A program made the translations under genes and the position numbers. A stretch of 64,000 bases of DNA, from assembly GCA_964017125.1 (NCBI GenBank), contig OZ024912.1:80472649-80536648 (forward strand). The letters run 5' to 3'. Of the stretch, positions 22,321 through 34,153 are shown piece by piece. Positions within the stretch are counted from its first letter, which is position 1; each line of letters opens with the position of its first letter. The notes below the pieces were generated by a model. That model was not told the origin of the DNA. It worked only from the letters and a program-made list of their open reading frames with translations, and did not search any database. Source of the DNA: Flabesymbios commensalis. Taxonomy: Eukaryota; Annelida; Polychaeta; Terebellida; Flabelligeridae.

Positions 22321-22854
22321 TTATTCCTTAACAACTGGGGCATGTGCAAGTGTCTGGCAGTGTGGGTGCACGCCCCTTTATTTCTCCCGAATTATTTAAA
22401 AAGTCCAAATTTTGACCTATGATTATCAGGTAAATAATCAAACCAAAGCAGTGCAAAATACTGTCTAAATAAAATCCATGATTATGGATCACTTAACACC
22501 TAACAAAACATTTTTTCTATCTATATATATATATATACCCAGTCCTAGCTCTACATGGAACGATTAGTTTATATATTTTCTTCAAGTACTCATTAGTCTA
22601 TTCTGCTTTCAGATGCCGTTATGCTCAGTCAGCCTCAGGCAACAGAGGCTGAAATACGCATCGCGACATCGGAGCATTTGAAGTATGCCCCGGGCCGTGG
22701 AGGTGGTGGAGGAAGATTAAAGACAAGATCAGAGAATTTGTAGATATATACTGTATATGATTATTAAACACCATTAGTTATTCAATTTTTTTTGTGATTC
22801 ATTTATTTCTATCCACATCTTGTCTGACAATTCTTTAAGTTATGTTGTAGCAAC

Positions 22855-23115
22855 ATCATGACAACGTTGTAACAATGTCATGAAACCACTTGCCTATGAT
22901 GTTGTGACAACTTCGGGGTAACGTTGTGCTGACGTCGAAACAACGTCGTGGAACGCATTATGCGACGTACGTCATGACAACGTCGTGAAACCACTTGCCT
23001 ATGACGTTGTGACAACGTGTGCTGACGTCGAAACAACGTCGGGAAATGTATTATGCGACGTTGTAGCAACGTCATGATAACGTCATGAAATTACTTGCCT
23101 ACGAGGTTGTTAACT
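22855..23115. repeat. Tandem repeat rich in GACGTTGT and ACAACGTC
   Basis: Two to three units of about 100-110 bp carry YATGACGTTGTGACAACGT and ACGTCGAAACAACGTCG. Many words are themselves palindromic, so the array can fold on itself. Related words (ACGACGTTG, CAACGTCGT) form the ends of the MITE at 47194-47287. Confidence 0.65.
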
Positions 23116-23825
23116 AAAACATTGTGTTATAAAAAAATAACTTGTATGCCAAAAGCAAGGTTATCAACGTGTTAACAAACCATAAGGTCAAATCCTAAAC
23201 CAATATTTTAGTACCATTGAGCGTACACTTGCCATACACTTTGGGGAATTCCTCTTAATGCAATGAGCCGTGACCGAGTCCACACTGTCCACTGGCCCAG
23301 TTCTCGTACAGCATCGATGATGCTGGGTTTACATTACCACAACGTACATACGTTGCCAGTGAATGATTGTTAACAGATTTGTGCTCAGCCTACTCTAGGC
23401 GTTCTCGTCGTCACATTAACGTGTATCCGATGTTTTTAGCAGATTTCTCAGTCAATTGTCATGAAAGTTTGCAAGGACTATTTTCGGGTCACCTGCCAAA
23501 TCAAAAAAAGTTATAGCTAAAAAAAATTGACTATTTATTATATGTAGTAAATTTGCAATTACGGCCTCCCTCTATAAACCCGTTAAACTGGTTGAATTAA
23601 AGTCCGTTTTAAGCCACGAACTGCGATACATGCCAGATGTCTAGCTTAGCTATAGAAATGGGCGAAAAACATGCAATACAAGTCAATATGACGGCGAGAA
23701 TAGTATATTGACGATAAAATATAGAACCTATCATGTATAGGCCTACATGCTATCATGTAAATACAAAACGTCGAGTAGGCCTAAACTTGCAGGTCTACGA
23801 TTGTCCCAACGTGTACAACGTTTGC

Positions 23826-24085
23826 CCAACTATATATCAGCACTGTGCGCGTGTGTGGTGTTTATGTGGGCCCTATATTTCTCGTTCAGTTAGGTGTTAG
23901 TGTGATGGGGCTCTGAGAGGAGCCGTTTTGTGTGACATAACAAAACATTGAGCTATATATATCAACTATATATCAGCATTGTGCGCGTGTGTGGTGTTTA
24001 TGTGGGCGCTATATTTCTCGTGTAGTTAGGTGTTAGTGTGACGGGGCTCTGAGAGGAGCAGTTTTGTGTGACAGAACAACGCATT
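23826..24085 (+). repeat. Tandem duplication, period about 137 bp
   Basis: Two copies, at about 23826 and 23963, share TATATATCAGCAYTGTGCGC and later CTCTGAGAGGAGCMGTTTTG. They differ at only a few bases, so the duplication is recent. Confidence 0.75.
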
Positions 24086-24496
24086 GATCTCTATAGGCCT
24101 ATCCTAGCATTGCAGCAAAAGGGTCAGTCCTTGCCCTTTCGTCTGGTGGCTGGTCGCTCAAACAGTTGTTTTTATATGTTTCAGCAGCCCGGGTTCCTTG
24201 TCTCTCGGACTTTCGTTGCCAATGCTTTGTACAATCAAGGAATCTGGTACAATCACCCACCTCACCAGGTGAAAAGAGAGAGGCACTGTAAGGTTTATAC
24301 CAGAACTAGTGCATAATCTCGCGTCAGTCCTCGCTGGGGTGGAAACAATCACCGAGCCACAGGAAGAGACCATTTCACTTCCTGGGTTTGAACTTTCACA
24401 TAATGTATTTTCCGGATATAACAATTTGTTTTCAACCCTCACAGATACTCTAAATGATATATTCAAATAACATGAATAGTAGTGATGTATATTTAC

Positions 24497-24650
24497 CTAT
24501 CACGTAATCATTGATTATATAAGAGTTTGTTGCCGGCAGCATGACATTGTTTATTATTGTGGAAAAGCGTACACATTGTGCACAGAACAGAGTGTAGCAG
24601 TGTAGAGCGGGGCCTTCAAGGAGTGCACACTCTACCAGACAATATTTATT
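24497..24650 (-). promoter_or_regulatory. Core promoter and exon 1 module, unpaired
   Basis: The minus strand shows TAATAAATATTGTCTGG, then GTGTGCACTCCTTGAAGG, then GTGTACGC-like words, and ends TACGTGATAG at 24497 before the donor GTAAATATAC. The CTCCTTGAAGGCC core has one change. The nearest downstream acceptor on this strand is that of gene B, over 10 kb away, so its partner is unclear. Confidence 0.55.
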
Positions 24651-24819
24651 ACGCTTACATCCGAATGTGCGTTATCCCTGAATATTTGTTCCTAATCCAT
24701 CATTTTTACCTTGTTCACCATTTAGTTCCATATCCACTTGTTATGGACAAGGCGTAAACACATTATTCACTGAATATATATTAAGAAACCCATTCTTTGT
24801 GGGATTACCCACAACGCCA

Positions 24820-25019
24820 GCAGGAATAATGTTAGTGAGAGAAATAGCGGCTGGTAGTGCGGGCACCCCTTGGAGACCTAGATCTACACATACAGCAGTG
24901 TGCAGGTGTACACGCTTGTCAGTGACAAAGAATGGCGAGAGGTCAGTGTTGTCATCAGCTCTGTGTTTAAACTTATTCTTCATATTAATCTCAGATTTTC
25001 TCTGATTACGAAGTGAAAG
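24820..25019 (+). promoter_or_regulatory. Core promoter and exon 1 module, in tandem ahead of gene C
   Basis: AATAGCGGCTGGTAGTGC, then CACCCCTTGGAGACC, then TGTGCAGGTGTACACGC, then GTCAGTGACAAAGAATGG, ending AGTGAAAG at 25019 before the donor GTAAAG. All family blocks are present in order. It faces gene C and is head-to-head with the module at 24497. Confidence 0.6.
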
Positions 25020-25214
25020 GTAAAGTTTATTTTACATCTAAGTAAATGTATTATGTATGGTTATAGACACAAACATAGCGGTTTTGTCGACTGAAGGCTG
25101 ATCTTTACTGTTCATTGTAACAGACAATGATTCCCTAATCATGCTAATAGCTCTCACAGTCATATTCACTAAATAATGCAGGTGTTATGTGTAATAACCA
25201 GATAAAATATTTAC

Positions 25215-25430
25215 CTTTCACTGCGCATACAATGTTTATACTTAAAGTTTTAAGTCATCGTTTTCAGTCGAGCCATTCCATTGTTGGTAGGCCTACATAC
25301 GGAACAATTATGTAAGCGTTTAATAAGAAGGGGGAGGGGGTCAAAAATCCCCCAAAATGCGTTACGTAATTGTTGAACAGCCCCATACAGACCTATGCAG
25401 GGCGGGGCCTCCAATGGGTGCACAAAATAC
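25215..25430 (-). promoter_or_regulatory. Core promoter and exon 1 module, unpaired
   Basis: The minus strand has GGTGCACCCATTGGAGGCCCC in the GCACTCCTTGGAGG position, and ends GCAGTGAAAG at 25215 before the donor GTAAATATT. The middle is longer than usual (about 160 bases), with an unrelated G-rich insertion near 25330. It is weaker than most copies. Confidence 0.5.
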
Positions 25431-26017
25431 CAAGCAAGGGCTATGTTTGTATCTGGGTTCGCTCACAAGTTCGCATAAAGAAGTTGAGTAAAAAGATTTT
25501 ATTAACGCTTATTATTAAAACTGCAAGTGAGAACTGAATAAATAAAATATATATATAATATCGCGCCAATAACAATAGGTGTGCAGGAATCAATTAATAA
25601 TATTTACAATAATAACTACATACCAATAATTCATGAATAACTCATATGTCTTAACAATATTTCCTTTTTTTACGAATTTACAATGCACACTTCAGGACAT
25701 CTACATTACTTGTATTTTAACAAATTACTAAACATTTCTAAATAATTTAATAATAAAATAAAATGAAAAAAGTCATAGCTTAAATTAACATATCCCAGTG
25801 TATTATAAATGATGAAGCTGATAATGAGCTTCATTCAGAGGAGACAAGGGAAAAGTAAATACTAAAACATGAGCAACTATTCTTGCTGATGTTGTGTGCT
25901 CTCCCGTTTTTAATAATGTTTGTAATGGTAACAAATATTCCCATGAATGTGTATAGGCCTATGTCTTTTTTACTTTTTAAATACAATAGAGAATACTTTT
26001 GCCACAGAGGGAATATA

Positions 26018-26184
26018 GCTGATGAAAAATAGCGCCTTCAACTGTGTGCACTCCTCGGGAGCCTCGCTATACACATAGAAGTGTGCACTTGGCACTGTGA
26101 CACAGAACAGTACAGCCAGCGGTCAAACCCACAGCAGCAACACTGTATACACTTCTTATATAATTACTGTTTATCCAGCGAAAG
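26018..26184 (+). promoter_or_regulatory. Core promoter and exon 1 module (gene C)
   Basis: AAAAATAGCGCCTTC, then GTGTGCACTCCTCGGGAGCC, then GTGTGCACTTGGCACTGTG, then CAGCAGCAACACTGTATACA, ending CCAGCGAAAG at 26184 before the donor GTAAATATAT. It faces gene C, 1.3 kb downstream. No conserved TTGCAG acceptor is seen before gene C; TTAATACAG at about 27402 is one possible acceptor. Confidence 0.6.
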
Positions 26185-27476
26185 GTAAATATATGTTTAT
26201 GATTATAGTTATAACAGGTTTTGTCTAGTATTACATAATAGCTGTATAAATCGGGAGATGATCAGCGTTTAGTTTTACTGACATTCTGATACATCATGTC
26301 CGTTCAGCTCTAGCTGCATAGCCTTCAGTCCACTCATAGTGTATACCCTTGGTTTCAACTTTATGCATGTATAGTAAGCAGTACACGCCCCCCGTAGACA
26401 GAACACTGAGAATGAGTGTAAGTAAGTAGCGACATCAGATCGAAGTCGCTGGCTCATTGTACACAGTAACACATGCACAGAGCAAAATCCGGAATATTAT
26501 CTATGAGTGAAATCAAGGCTGGATCAGTGCAAGTCTTAGTCATGTTAATATTATAGCGCCTTGTGGCCTGTATTTTACATGGGGGGCAGCGCCTCTACAT
26601 TACAGTGTTGATTGAAGTATTTTAGGCATTTTAATCAAACATCGTCACTACGTTAACTAAATGTAGACATACAGTTCTTCTCTATACATGCCTCATCCGA
26701 CTATTGTCACTACACTTTAACGCCATCTAGTGAATGATAAATGTATTTTTGCAATAAATAAAATAAGTGTTCCTTTTTTCCGAAATTATTTATTTAAATG
26801 GACATTATATGTTGACATGTCAATGTGGAGAGTATAATTTATAAGAAGTTATTTAGTCTAGTGATTTTAAATACTAATTTGAAAAAAAAATCACAAAAAA
26901 TTCAGAAGACAAGAATATATACACAAAGTCACATTAAAAGTGATCAACCAGGATCGCATGTTTTTCGCTGATTTCTCGGTCAATTGTCAACCGATTTTCA
27001 TGAGATTTTGTAACAATCATATTTCAACAGAATCCTAATATCCCCCAAAATTTTGTAAATAAATTTTAAATTTAATTTAAATTTAAATATCGTATATAAA
27101 AGTAAGACCATTTGAAATGTTTACCGCTGTTAGGATTTGAATAGAAAATGGCCTTTGTAAAATTTGTAAAATAATGCTCGAATTTGACTATTAATAGGTG
27201 GTGGACTAGTCCTTTGAATCAAACTAAAAAACCCATTTATTTCACTGTAATGTTTTTGTAGATTGAACAACACCTTAGTATACATTTACTGCTGATGAAG
27301 TTGAAGACTCAGATACGTTTACATCATGAGTGAAAAAAAGATATATTTACTGTTAAAATAAAAGTGAAGACGCTGATACGTTTGCACGAGAGAAATTAAT
27401 ACAGAAGGCAAATGCCAACAAGATTGCGTGGATTGCATAACTTTTGAATTTTGCCACATAATAACAAGTTTAAATC
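26185..27476 (+). other. Probable intron of gene C
   Basis: This stretch lies between the promoter module and the ATG of gene C. It contains a dispersed repeat at about 26950-27060 (GATTTCTCGGTCAATTGTCA and following bases) that is also recognisable at 23440-23530 and 31290-31400. Nothing else stands out. Confidence 0.45.
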
Positions 27477-28718
27477 ATGACACATGCCGATATGACAGGA
27501 GATATAGAGCCATGTCATTCCTTCTTAATGGCCGCTAAGTATGACTTTATGTCACACAGTGTTAAGACTGGCAGTCTAGTTTATCTCAATGATTCAAGTG
27601 CGAAATATGATTTACGGAGTATGAAAACAGAGGTTGTGAGGAATGACAAGTTTAAATTCCATGTGTGTGAGATATTGCTGAATACATACAGTACAGATGG
27701 GGACAACATTGTAGCTGCTGATAAATCTTATAGGTGTTATTTGTGTTCAAAAAGGTTTTATAAGAAACACCATCTGAAGCTGCATACATTTATTCACACT
27801 GGTGTTAAACCTCATTCATGTGTGACGTGTGGGAAACAGTTCACTCGTACATCATCTCTGAAGACACACGAACGAAAACATTCTGGTGTTAAACCTTATC
27901 TGTGTGGGACGTGTGGAAAACAGTTCAAATATTTATCAAGCCTAAGGTCACATGAACAATGTCACGCTCGTAAACCGTATACATGTGGTACGTGTGGAAG
28001 ACAATTCACATATTCATCAGGTCTGAGGTCACATGAGCAAATCCACACTCGTGTTAAGTTACATTCATGTGGAACGTGCGGAAAACAGTTCAGACATTCG
28101 TCATATCTTAAGAAACATAATCGAATTCATTCAGGTGGTAAATCCTTTGAATGTGAGAAATGTAATAAACAATTCACAGAGAAAGGCAATCTAAGGAGAC
28201 ATGAGCGCCGCCACACCGGTGTTAAACCTCATTCATGTGGAACATGTGATAAACAGTTTGCAGATTCATCAACTCTAAAGAGACATGAACAAATCCACAC
28301 TCGTGTTAAGCTTCATTCATGTGGAACGTGTGGTGAACAGTTCACTCGTTTATCATCTCTGAAGAAACATGAACAGACTCATTTTGGTGTTAAGCTTTTT
28401 AAATGTGAGGAATGTGATAAACAATTCACAGCAAAGAGGAGTCTAAATGTACATAGACGGATTCACACTGGTGAACGCTATAAATGTGAAACATGTCATA
28501 AGCAGTTTACACAGAAGAGTAATCTAAAAGCCCACGAACAAATTCACACTGGTGAACTTTATGAATGTGAAACATGTCATAAGCAGTTTACACGCAGGTC
28601 CTATCTTAATATCCACAAACGGATTCATACTGGTGTTAAACCTTATGAATGTGAAACATGTCATAAGCGCTTCACACAGAAAGGCCATCTGAGGGCCCAT
28701 AAACGGATTCACACATGA
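27477..28718 (+). CDS. C2H2 zinc-finger protein C (12 fingers)
   Basis: This is a predicted DNA-binding protein of up to 413 residues. The family block is GDIEPCHSFLMAAKYDF near residues 8-25, followed by KTGSLVYLN. The start may be the first ATG or the one five codons later, as relatives begin near DIEP. The stretch between this block and the fingers is longer than in its relatives (about 45 residues). Twelve intact fingers follow, with a different style: CGTCGKQF and CETCHKQF cores, and HTRVKLHS or HTGVKPH linkers in place of the usual TGEKP. It is the most diverged member. Finger 8 has GVKLFKCEEC after it, also non-standard. After the stop, a further degenerate unit follows (28719-28800). 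Confidence 0.9.
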   Translation: MTHADMTGDIEPCHSFLMAAKYDFMSHSVKTGSLVYLNDSSAKYDLRSMKTEVVRNDKFKFHVCEILLNTYSTDGDNIVAADKSYRCYLCSKRFYKKHHLKLHTFIHTGVKPHSCVTCGKQFTRTSSLKTHERKHSGVKPYLCGTCGKQFKYLSSLRSHEQCHARKPYTCGTCGRQFTYSSGLRSHEQIHTRVKLHSCGTCGKQFRHSSYLKKHNRIHSGGKSFECEKCNKQFTEKGNLRRHERRHTGVKPHSCGTCDKQFADSSTLKRHEQIHTRVKLHSCGTCGEQFTRLSSLKKHEQTHFGVKLFKCEECDKQFTAKRSLNVHRRIHTGERYKCETCHKQFTQKSNLKAHEQIHTGELYECETCHKQFTRRSYLNIHKRIHTGVKPYECETCHKRFTQKGHLRAHKRIHT

Positions 28719-28800
28719 ACAGTTCAGATAATATAAGGATTTAGCGAAACAGAAACTGATTCACACTGGTAATAAATCCTATAAATGTAGACCATGATAA
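28719..28800 (+). pseudogene. Degenerate extra finger after gene C
   Basis: In frame after the stop of gene C lie residues KQKLIHTGNKSYKCRP, which is the end of one finger and the start of the next. This suggests that the gene once had more fingers and lost its tail by a premature stop, as in gene B. Confidence 0.55.
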
Positions 28801-31500
28801 TGTGTGTGTCGTATGTTTACTTCAATCACACTAATTTTACTATATGCAAAATATGTACAATGATCACAAATTTGTATGTCCTCTCCTTGTGGTATGTGTG
28901 CGATTCCCTGACTGACATCGGTCTCAAAATATATCAGGACTCATTGCTCTACACTACAATGTAGATTACTCACTTGGGGAAAACTAAATAATCACAGTGC
29001 CATAGAAGTCATTAAGAACTAAGTCAGATATAACTCGGGGAGCGCGGGGGTCCTGCCACGGTGGAAAAGGTTATTGTGTTTGAGGATGGTGCTACCGAAT
29101 ACAATATGCAGAGGTATTTGTGTTAATGAATTTGCGAAGCTGTGCTCAAGGATGAAATACAAAACTCCCAACTTGTTAACGTGCAAGTCCAGTCCCTCAT
29201 ATGGCTTCACCACATTGTATTCTCTGGTACTCTGTGCGCTTGGTTGCAACAATTGGTAGTCCAGACCTAACAGTTAATAGCAATGTCTTTCTCACCTCTG
29301 AAGTTTTAAAATTCCTTCACAACTCTGCTTTATGTATCAACTTAGAGCTACTCTGTCTCGCCCCACTGGTGAACAAAGGCTGTATAATTATCATGTATTC
29401 ATACTATATTATAATCAGATAATGGGCATGTGTTTCTAAATATTTATTGTTTTCTTTCAATTCTATTGTTTGCACGAGGAAACCATCCGATTAGCTTTTT
29501 GCAGCTACTATGTAATCCTCTTGAAATAAGTTTGTTTATACTAAAAAGCTATGCAATTTATGATTTGAACCGCAGAACGTATACCCCAAAAGGAAAACGC
29601 TCTCGATAACCCACCATGCTATAACACCCCCACCCTCACATCATCATCTGTACATCATTTCATCTCATCAATTGACTACAACGTTTTTATCGTATTACAA
29701 TGTCACTTAAAAGACATTTTGTGCCGAAAAGTGACGTAATACAATGATTTACTATTACTACTAACCAAAAAGCTAGTACAAAAATTCAAGAAATTTTGAG
29801 TAAATCAAAATTCATTTGATTTATGCTTGAAACGTTTTAATTGGTAGTGCAACATTGGATCGTTGTCTCGTGTTTGCTGGGCCGGTGTCTTATTTTTATT
29901 CCGTTTTTTTTCCTGTTCAATTTAAAAAAATGTTATTTCACACTAAATTCTCATCCAATTCAAATTATAGTACCCCAATGTAGATGGGTTGGTCCCTATG
30001 TTTTTGGCGATGATTCAAACAATAGCCTCACCTGTGAGTAAAGACCCCTGCAGAAAACCCCACTGACAAAACATGGGCGAGTTGTAAAATCGAGATATCT
30101 CCAAGTTACGTCGTCCTGAGAACTCATGTCTGGTTGTGGGCCCACCTGTGTGGTTGGTAGGCATGAAAATAGTAATAATAGTGCAAGTGATGGCGTAGCT
30201 AATATAACTTACCATTAATGCAATCAATATCAATATTATTGTGTTTATGATTTACATATTTAATACTGTGTACATTGCTATCCCAACTAACATAAAACGA
30301 GTCATTATTGGGCAGCAACATAGGATAAATGTCTTGTAGGATAAGAGCAGGCTAACCAGTTTAATGGTAGGCTATGTCCATATTTTCAAGTTCATGAAAT
30401 GTATCTGTCGCGTTTTTTTCTGTTTTTTGTGTATGATGGATGGCGTGAGCTGAACTGTATTTGATCTTTCGCTCGTTGTGTCTATCTAATTTTGCCAAAT
30501 AAAAAAAAGTCAAGTCAAGTAAAATTTATTAAAGTATCACGTACAATTCATTTATAAACATCACAGTAGTACAGATAATTATTGTGGCCAGTCAGTTTGA
30601 CTTATGAGACACTACCAAATAACATGGCATTAAATAACATATTGTTAAGAATAATATTAAATTATGTAGTCCATTAGTACAAAATTAGTACTAGACTGGA
30701 TCGCAGTGTTTCATGTAGCCATTTCTAACATGGTGCAGCGCTATGTTGTCTTTTGTGATGACGCATTATATTCGGATTTGACAGTAAATAATTAAAACAG
30801 TCGTCTATAGACCATTCTAAAAACAAATTGTGACTAGTTTGGGCTTTAAGGAACAGTTCATTTTTGTAAAGCTGCATACACATTACACGACGTCAGGAAA
30901 TGTTTTCAGTTTATATTGATCGTGAAACACAAATTAAAATTGTTTTCGTCGACAGTTTATTGTTTATTGACTAATACCAGCTGTGTTTTTATCTATGCAT
31001 GGAATATTCAAGCATATACCGACATTAAAAATATAAGGCCATTTTTCCAACTTCAATATATAAAATGGAAGGACAGAGCTGAACTGTTTTTAATATATCT
31101 CAATGGTTGTATGACCATACATGAAGCTCAATAAACAAATCAAGCTGGTCGTTCAACCTAAATTTGTCCAACTAAGGCATAGGCTGACATTTAAAATTTA
31201 GCCTATTTTTCCTAGAAACGATGTCACGTTGTTATTTATAGTCAAATGAGGTATTACCATAGCTGAAGTCAAAATAACTTGAAGCACATGTTTTCGCCTA
31301 TTTCTAAGTCGATTCCCAATCAATTTTCTTGAAATTGTACCATTTTTAGTCCTCTGGTAGCGACCCTGCATAAAATTGTGGTGAGTATTATTAATAAGTT
31401 TTTAAGTTCCCGTTAGGAAAAGATAAACAATTAAAAATTCGAATCGAGCTGGTGTGAACCGTATAAACGGCGGCCAATTTGTTTGAATTTCTGGAGTCTA
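28801..31500. other. Non-genic stretch with repeat remnants
   Basis: No supported gene lies here. A GTTGGRCC-family tail is at 29848-29890 (CGTTGTCTCGTGTTTGCTGG). At 30400-30530 an AATAAAAAAAAGTCAAGTCAA end resembles the 3' tail of a non-LTR element, with a pentamer repeat as in the LINE at 41522-43846. A dispersed GATTTCTC-type repeat lies near 31290-31400. Confidence 0.45.
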
Positions 31501-31551
31501 TAAACAACATCCAGCTCCCAGTCTGGGAACGAAGTGTCAGACAGGTGCCCC
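31501..31551 (+). repeat. Repeat end shared in inverted orientation with 53768-53822
   Basis: ATAAACAACATCCAGCTCCC and GAAGTGTCAGACAGGTGCCC here are found as a reverse complement at 53768-53822. A partial third copy (GAACGAAGTGTCAGACAGAC) is at 32848-32870. All three flank copies of the D or F unit. Confidence 0.55.
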
Positions 31552-31736
31552 GTCTATATTAAACTATGTGAGGCCAACCGACCGTCATATTTAACTTGTC
31601 ACACACGCCGACATTTCAGATTCTATTATTTCAATGTCGTCGATTACATTAAACCAGTTCCATCAGTTTCGTTTCGTCAATTGCAGAAAACCGTCTCACA
31701 CCACAAATGGTGTGAAACAGTGTATGGGGATTAAAG

Positions 31737-32515
31737 TGTAGATGGAGCCTAAAAGGTGGATAATGACTAAATAGTGTAATCAGGTAATGGAGGATAAAAG
31801 ATAAGCTAAGAATTAAATGGTGAATGGAAACTAAAGGGTGGATAATGGCTAAATGGTGTGATGGAGAATAAAGAATAGATGGAAATTAAATGGTGAATGG
31901 AGACTAAAGGGTGAATAAAGACTAAATGTTGTAATGGAGGATAAATGATAGATGGAAATTAAATAGTGAATAGTGACTAAAGTGTGGATAATGACTAAAT
32001 GTTAGATGAGAGAAACCCAGACAAAAACGTAATGGTGGGCCACCGGTGGCACACCATCGAATGCCATCGGTTGCCAGTGGTGGCTCACCACACGGATGTC
32101 CAGCTGATAGCGGGTGGCCCACTAGCTACATTGTTTGCTGGTGGTGAACCACCTTTGGTTTATCAGTGGCAAATCCCACCCTCCGATTGTCGCCTGCGTG
32201 CTAGTTTTGCCGCTCATAGCCACTGGTGGACCACTGGAGTGATGTTGTCTGGGAAGGGAGGATGAAGACTTGAGGGTGGATGGTGACTAAAGGGTGAATA
32301 AGTAAATAAAGGTTTTATATAAATTATGGTGCATTTGGAATAAAGGATCAATTGGGACATTGGGTTGAATCAAGAACTTTTTAGGTAAAAAGTTCTTGGT
32401 TGAATACAGATTTTATGGTGGATGGGAAATAAAAAGTGGACGTGGAATAAAGGGTGGATGAAGAATAATGATGGATTTGGAATAAAGGGTGGGTTACTAT
32501 GAGGAATGAAAGGTG
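31737..32515 (+). repeat. G-rich minisatellite upstream of gene D
   Basis: Units of about 20-22 bp built from GGTGGATAATGACTAAA, GGTGAATGGAGACTAAAGG and similar words run from 31737 to 32010 and again from 32262 to 32515. The gap is filled by the insertion at 32028-32262. The array ends about 30 bases before the TATA-like region of the D promoter. The same kind of array precedes the E and F promoters. Confidence 0.75.
32028..32262. repeat. CCACTGGTGG-type foldback repeat inserted in the minisatellite
   Basis: Facing phrases such as GGTGGGCCACCGGTGGCACA and ATAGCCACTGGTGGACCACT, with more copies between, break the minisatellite in two. The layout resembles the GTTGGRCC repeats but the words differ. 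A short relative (CTCACCAGTGGTGGGCC) sits at 16960-16980. Confidence 0.55.
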
Positions 32516-32544
32516 GGTGTCGCCCGTCACCAGACACATTCGAA

Positions 32545-32729
32545 TGTATACATGGCGCCTGGTGGCGAGTGCACTCCTTGGAGGCCTCTACGGGCATCGC
32601 TTTATAAGGTTGTAGGCTCATTGGCACAGGAGAAAGACCTCATACAGCTGTAGACCTATAGAAGAGCGAGAGGTCCATGCAGCAGCACTGTGTAAACACC
32701 GCATATAATCATCAATTGTGTCGTGAAAG
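32545..32729 (+). promoter_or_regulatory. Core promoter and exon 1 module (gene D)
   Basis: GTATACATGGCGCCTGGTGG, then GTGCACTCCTTGGAGGCCTC, then a stretch ending GCAGCAGCACTGTGTAAACA, then TGTCGTGAAAG at 32729 before the donor GTAGATATAG. The TATA box is degraded to TATACATG, in keeping with the broken state of gene D. The intron to the acceptor at 33205 is only about 475 bases. A CAGGGGCGTCCGCAG phrase and a run of G near 33076-33115 lie in the intron and look like the end of another element. Confidence 0.7.
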
Positions 32730-33206
32730 GTAGATATAGATGTATATTATTTGAATATATAGCCTACTATTGAGAGTTGATATGTCTATGAGAGATTGTT
32801 ATATCAGAAAAATGCGCCGTATGTAGGTCTATGTATTATGTCAGCCCGAACGAAGTGTCAGACAGACACCCCATGTAGTATTATGTCAACCTGTTGAGCG
32901 TTGTCGACGCCTGTCATAAAGCATCAAGTCTATATGTATATACATGATATAAGCTACCAATAATTTACAGAAAACGCCGGAGAAGGGGACGTGGAGCACT
33001 GGTAGCCGTGTCGTCCTCTCCGAGGAAACCTGTTTCAGCCACTGGGGCTAGCGCACTGTGACTAGACCTGGTAGCAGGGGCGTCCGCAGCTTTCCGATAT
33101 AGAGGGGGGGGGGGGGTCAAAAGGTAAATGTGAAAAAATACGAGAGTTCCGGAGATCTCTAGAAATTTTTGAAAATCTGCAGCCCTTGTATTTGATTTTG
33201 TTGCAG

Positions 33207-34153
33207 ATTGGGTCAAGCTCCCGATGTTTCCTGAGAAGAGTGTTCAAAAGCCACATCTTTCACATGCTGCCATTTATCTCGACTAGATAGTTGACGTTTT
33301 CCTATAATCACCATGGACATAGAACCAATGCATTCGTTCCCGGCAGCTGCAAAATATGATTTTCTGTCAAATCATATAAAATCGGGCAGCTTAGTATATG
33401 TTCATCTCCCAAATGTTAAACTGGATCTAAAATCCGAAAAGGTCAAGTATGTGACTTCAGTGAATAGAGAAAAAATGATCAGTGATCCTGTTCGTAAGCC
33501 ATTTCATTGTCACAAAGTCACAAAGACTATTCACAGAAAGGCCACCTGAAAATACATCGACGTATTCACACTGGAGAAAAACCTTAAGCATGTGACACTT
33601 TTGGCAAAGGTTTTACTAATATAGGTGACATGAAAAAACATTGGCGTATTCACACTGGTGACAAACCTTATGTGTGTGGAGCTTGTAATAAAGGCTTTAC
33701 ATGGCAAGTCGGCTTGAAAAGACATAAGTGTATTCACACTGGAGATCAAACTTATAAGTGTGATGCATGTGATACATGCTTTACCCGAGAAGTCGACCTG
33801 AAAATACATCGACGTATTAACACTGGAGATAAACCTCATGCATGTGATACTTGTGGCAAAGGTTTTACTAATATAGATGACATGAAAGAACAGCAGCATA
33901 TTCACACTCGTGACAAACATTATGTGTGTGAAACTTGTAATAAAGGCTTTGCATGGAAGATCAGCCTGAAAAGACATCAGCGCATTCACACTGGGGATCA
34001 AACTCATATGTGTGATACGTGTGATAAATGCTTTACACGAAAAGGTGACCTGAAGAGACATCAGCGTATTCACACTGGCGATAAAGCTTTTGTGTGTGAT
34101 TTACACAGAAAGAAAAGCTGAAAAGACATCAGCGTATTCATAATGCCAATTAA
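33207..34153 (+). pseudogene. C2H2 zinc-finger gene D, broken
   Basis: The acceptor TTTGATTTTGTTGCAG ends at 33206. The ATG at 33313 sits in CACCATGG. The N-terminal block is intact (MDIEPMHSFPAAAKYDFLSN and HIKSGSLVYVHLPN). In the first finger a base is missing or gained near 33520, giving a stop at 33547. The correct frame then meets a TAA where relatives have a tyrosine or histidine codon (about 33586). From 33630 five or six fingers read well, though finger ligands are lost in several (one C to F, one terminal H to N, one H to Q). A deletion of about 16 bases near 34100 shifts the last finger, which reaches the family's usual end at 34153. Gene D is most like gene E. I rate it a pseudogene, but a shorter finger protein from an internal start cannot be excluded. 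Confidence 0.85.

Noticed and set aside
22012-22399. Frames on both strands with GPMNSAHF or TGQRSPWAE type repeats
   Set aside because: They are translations of the GTGACCTCGGCCCA tandem repeat.
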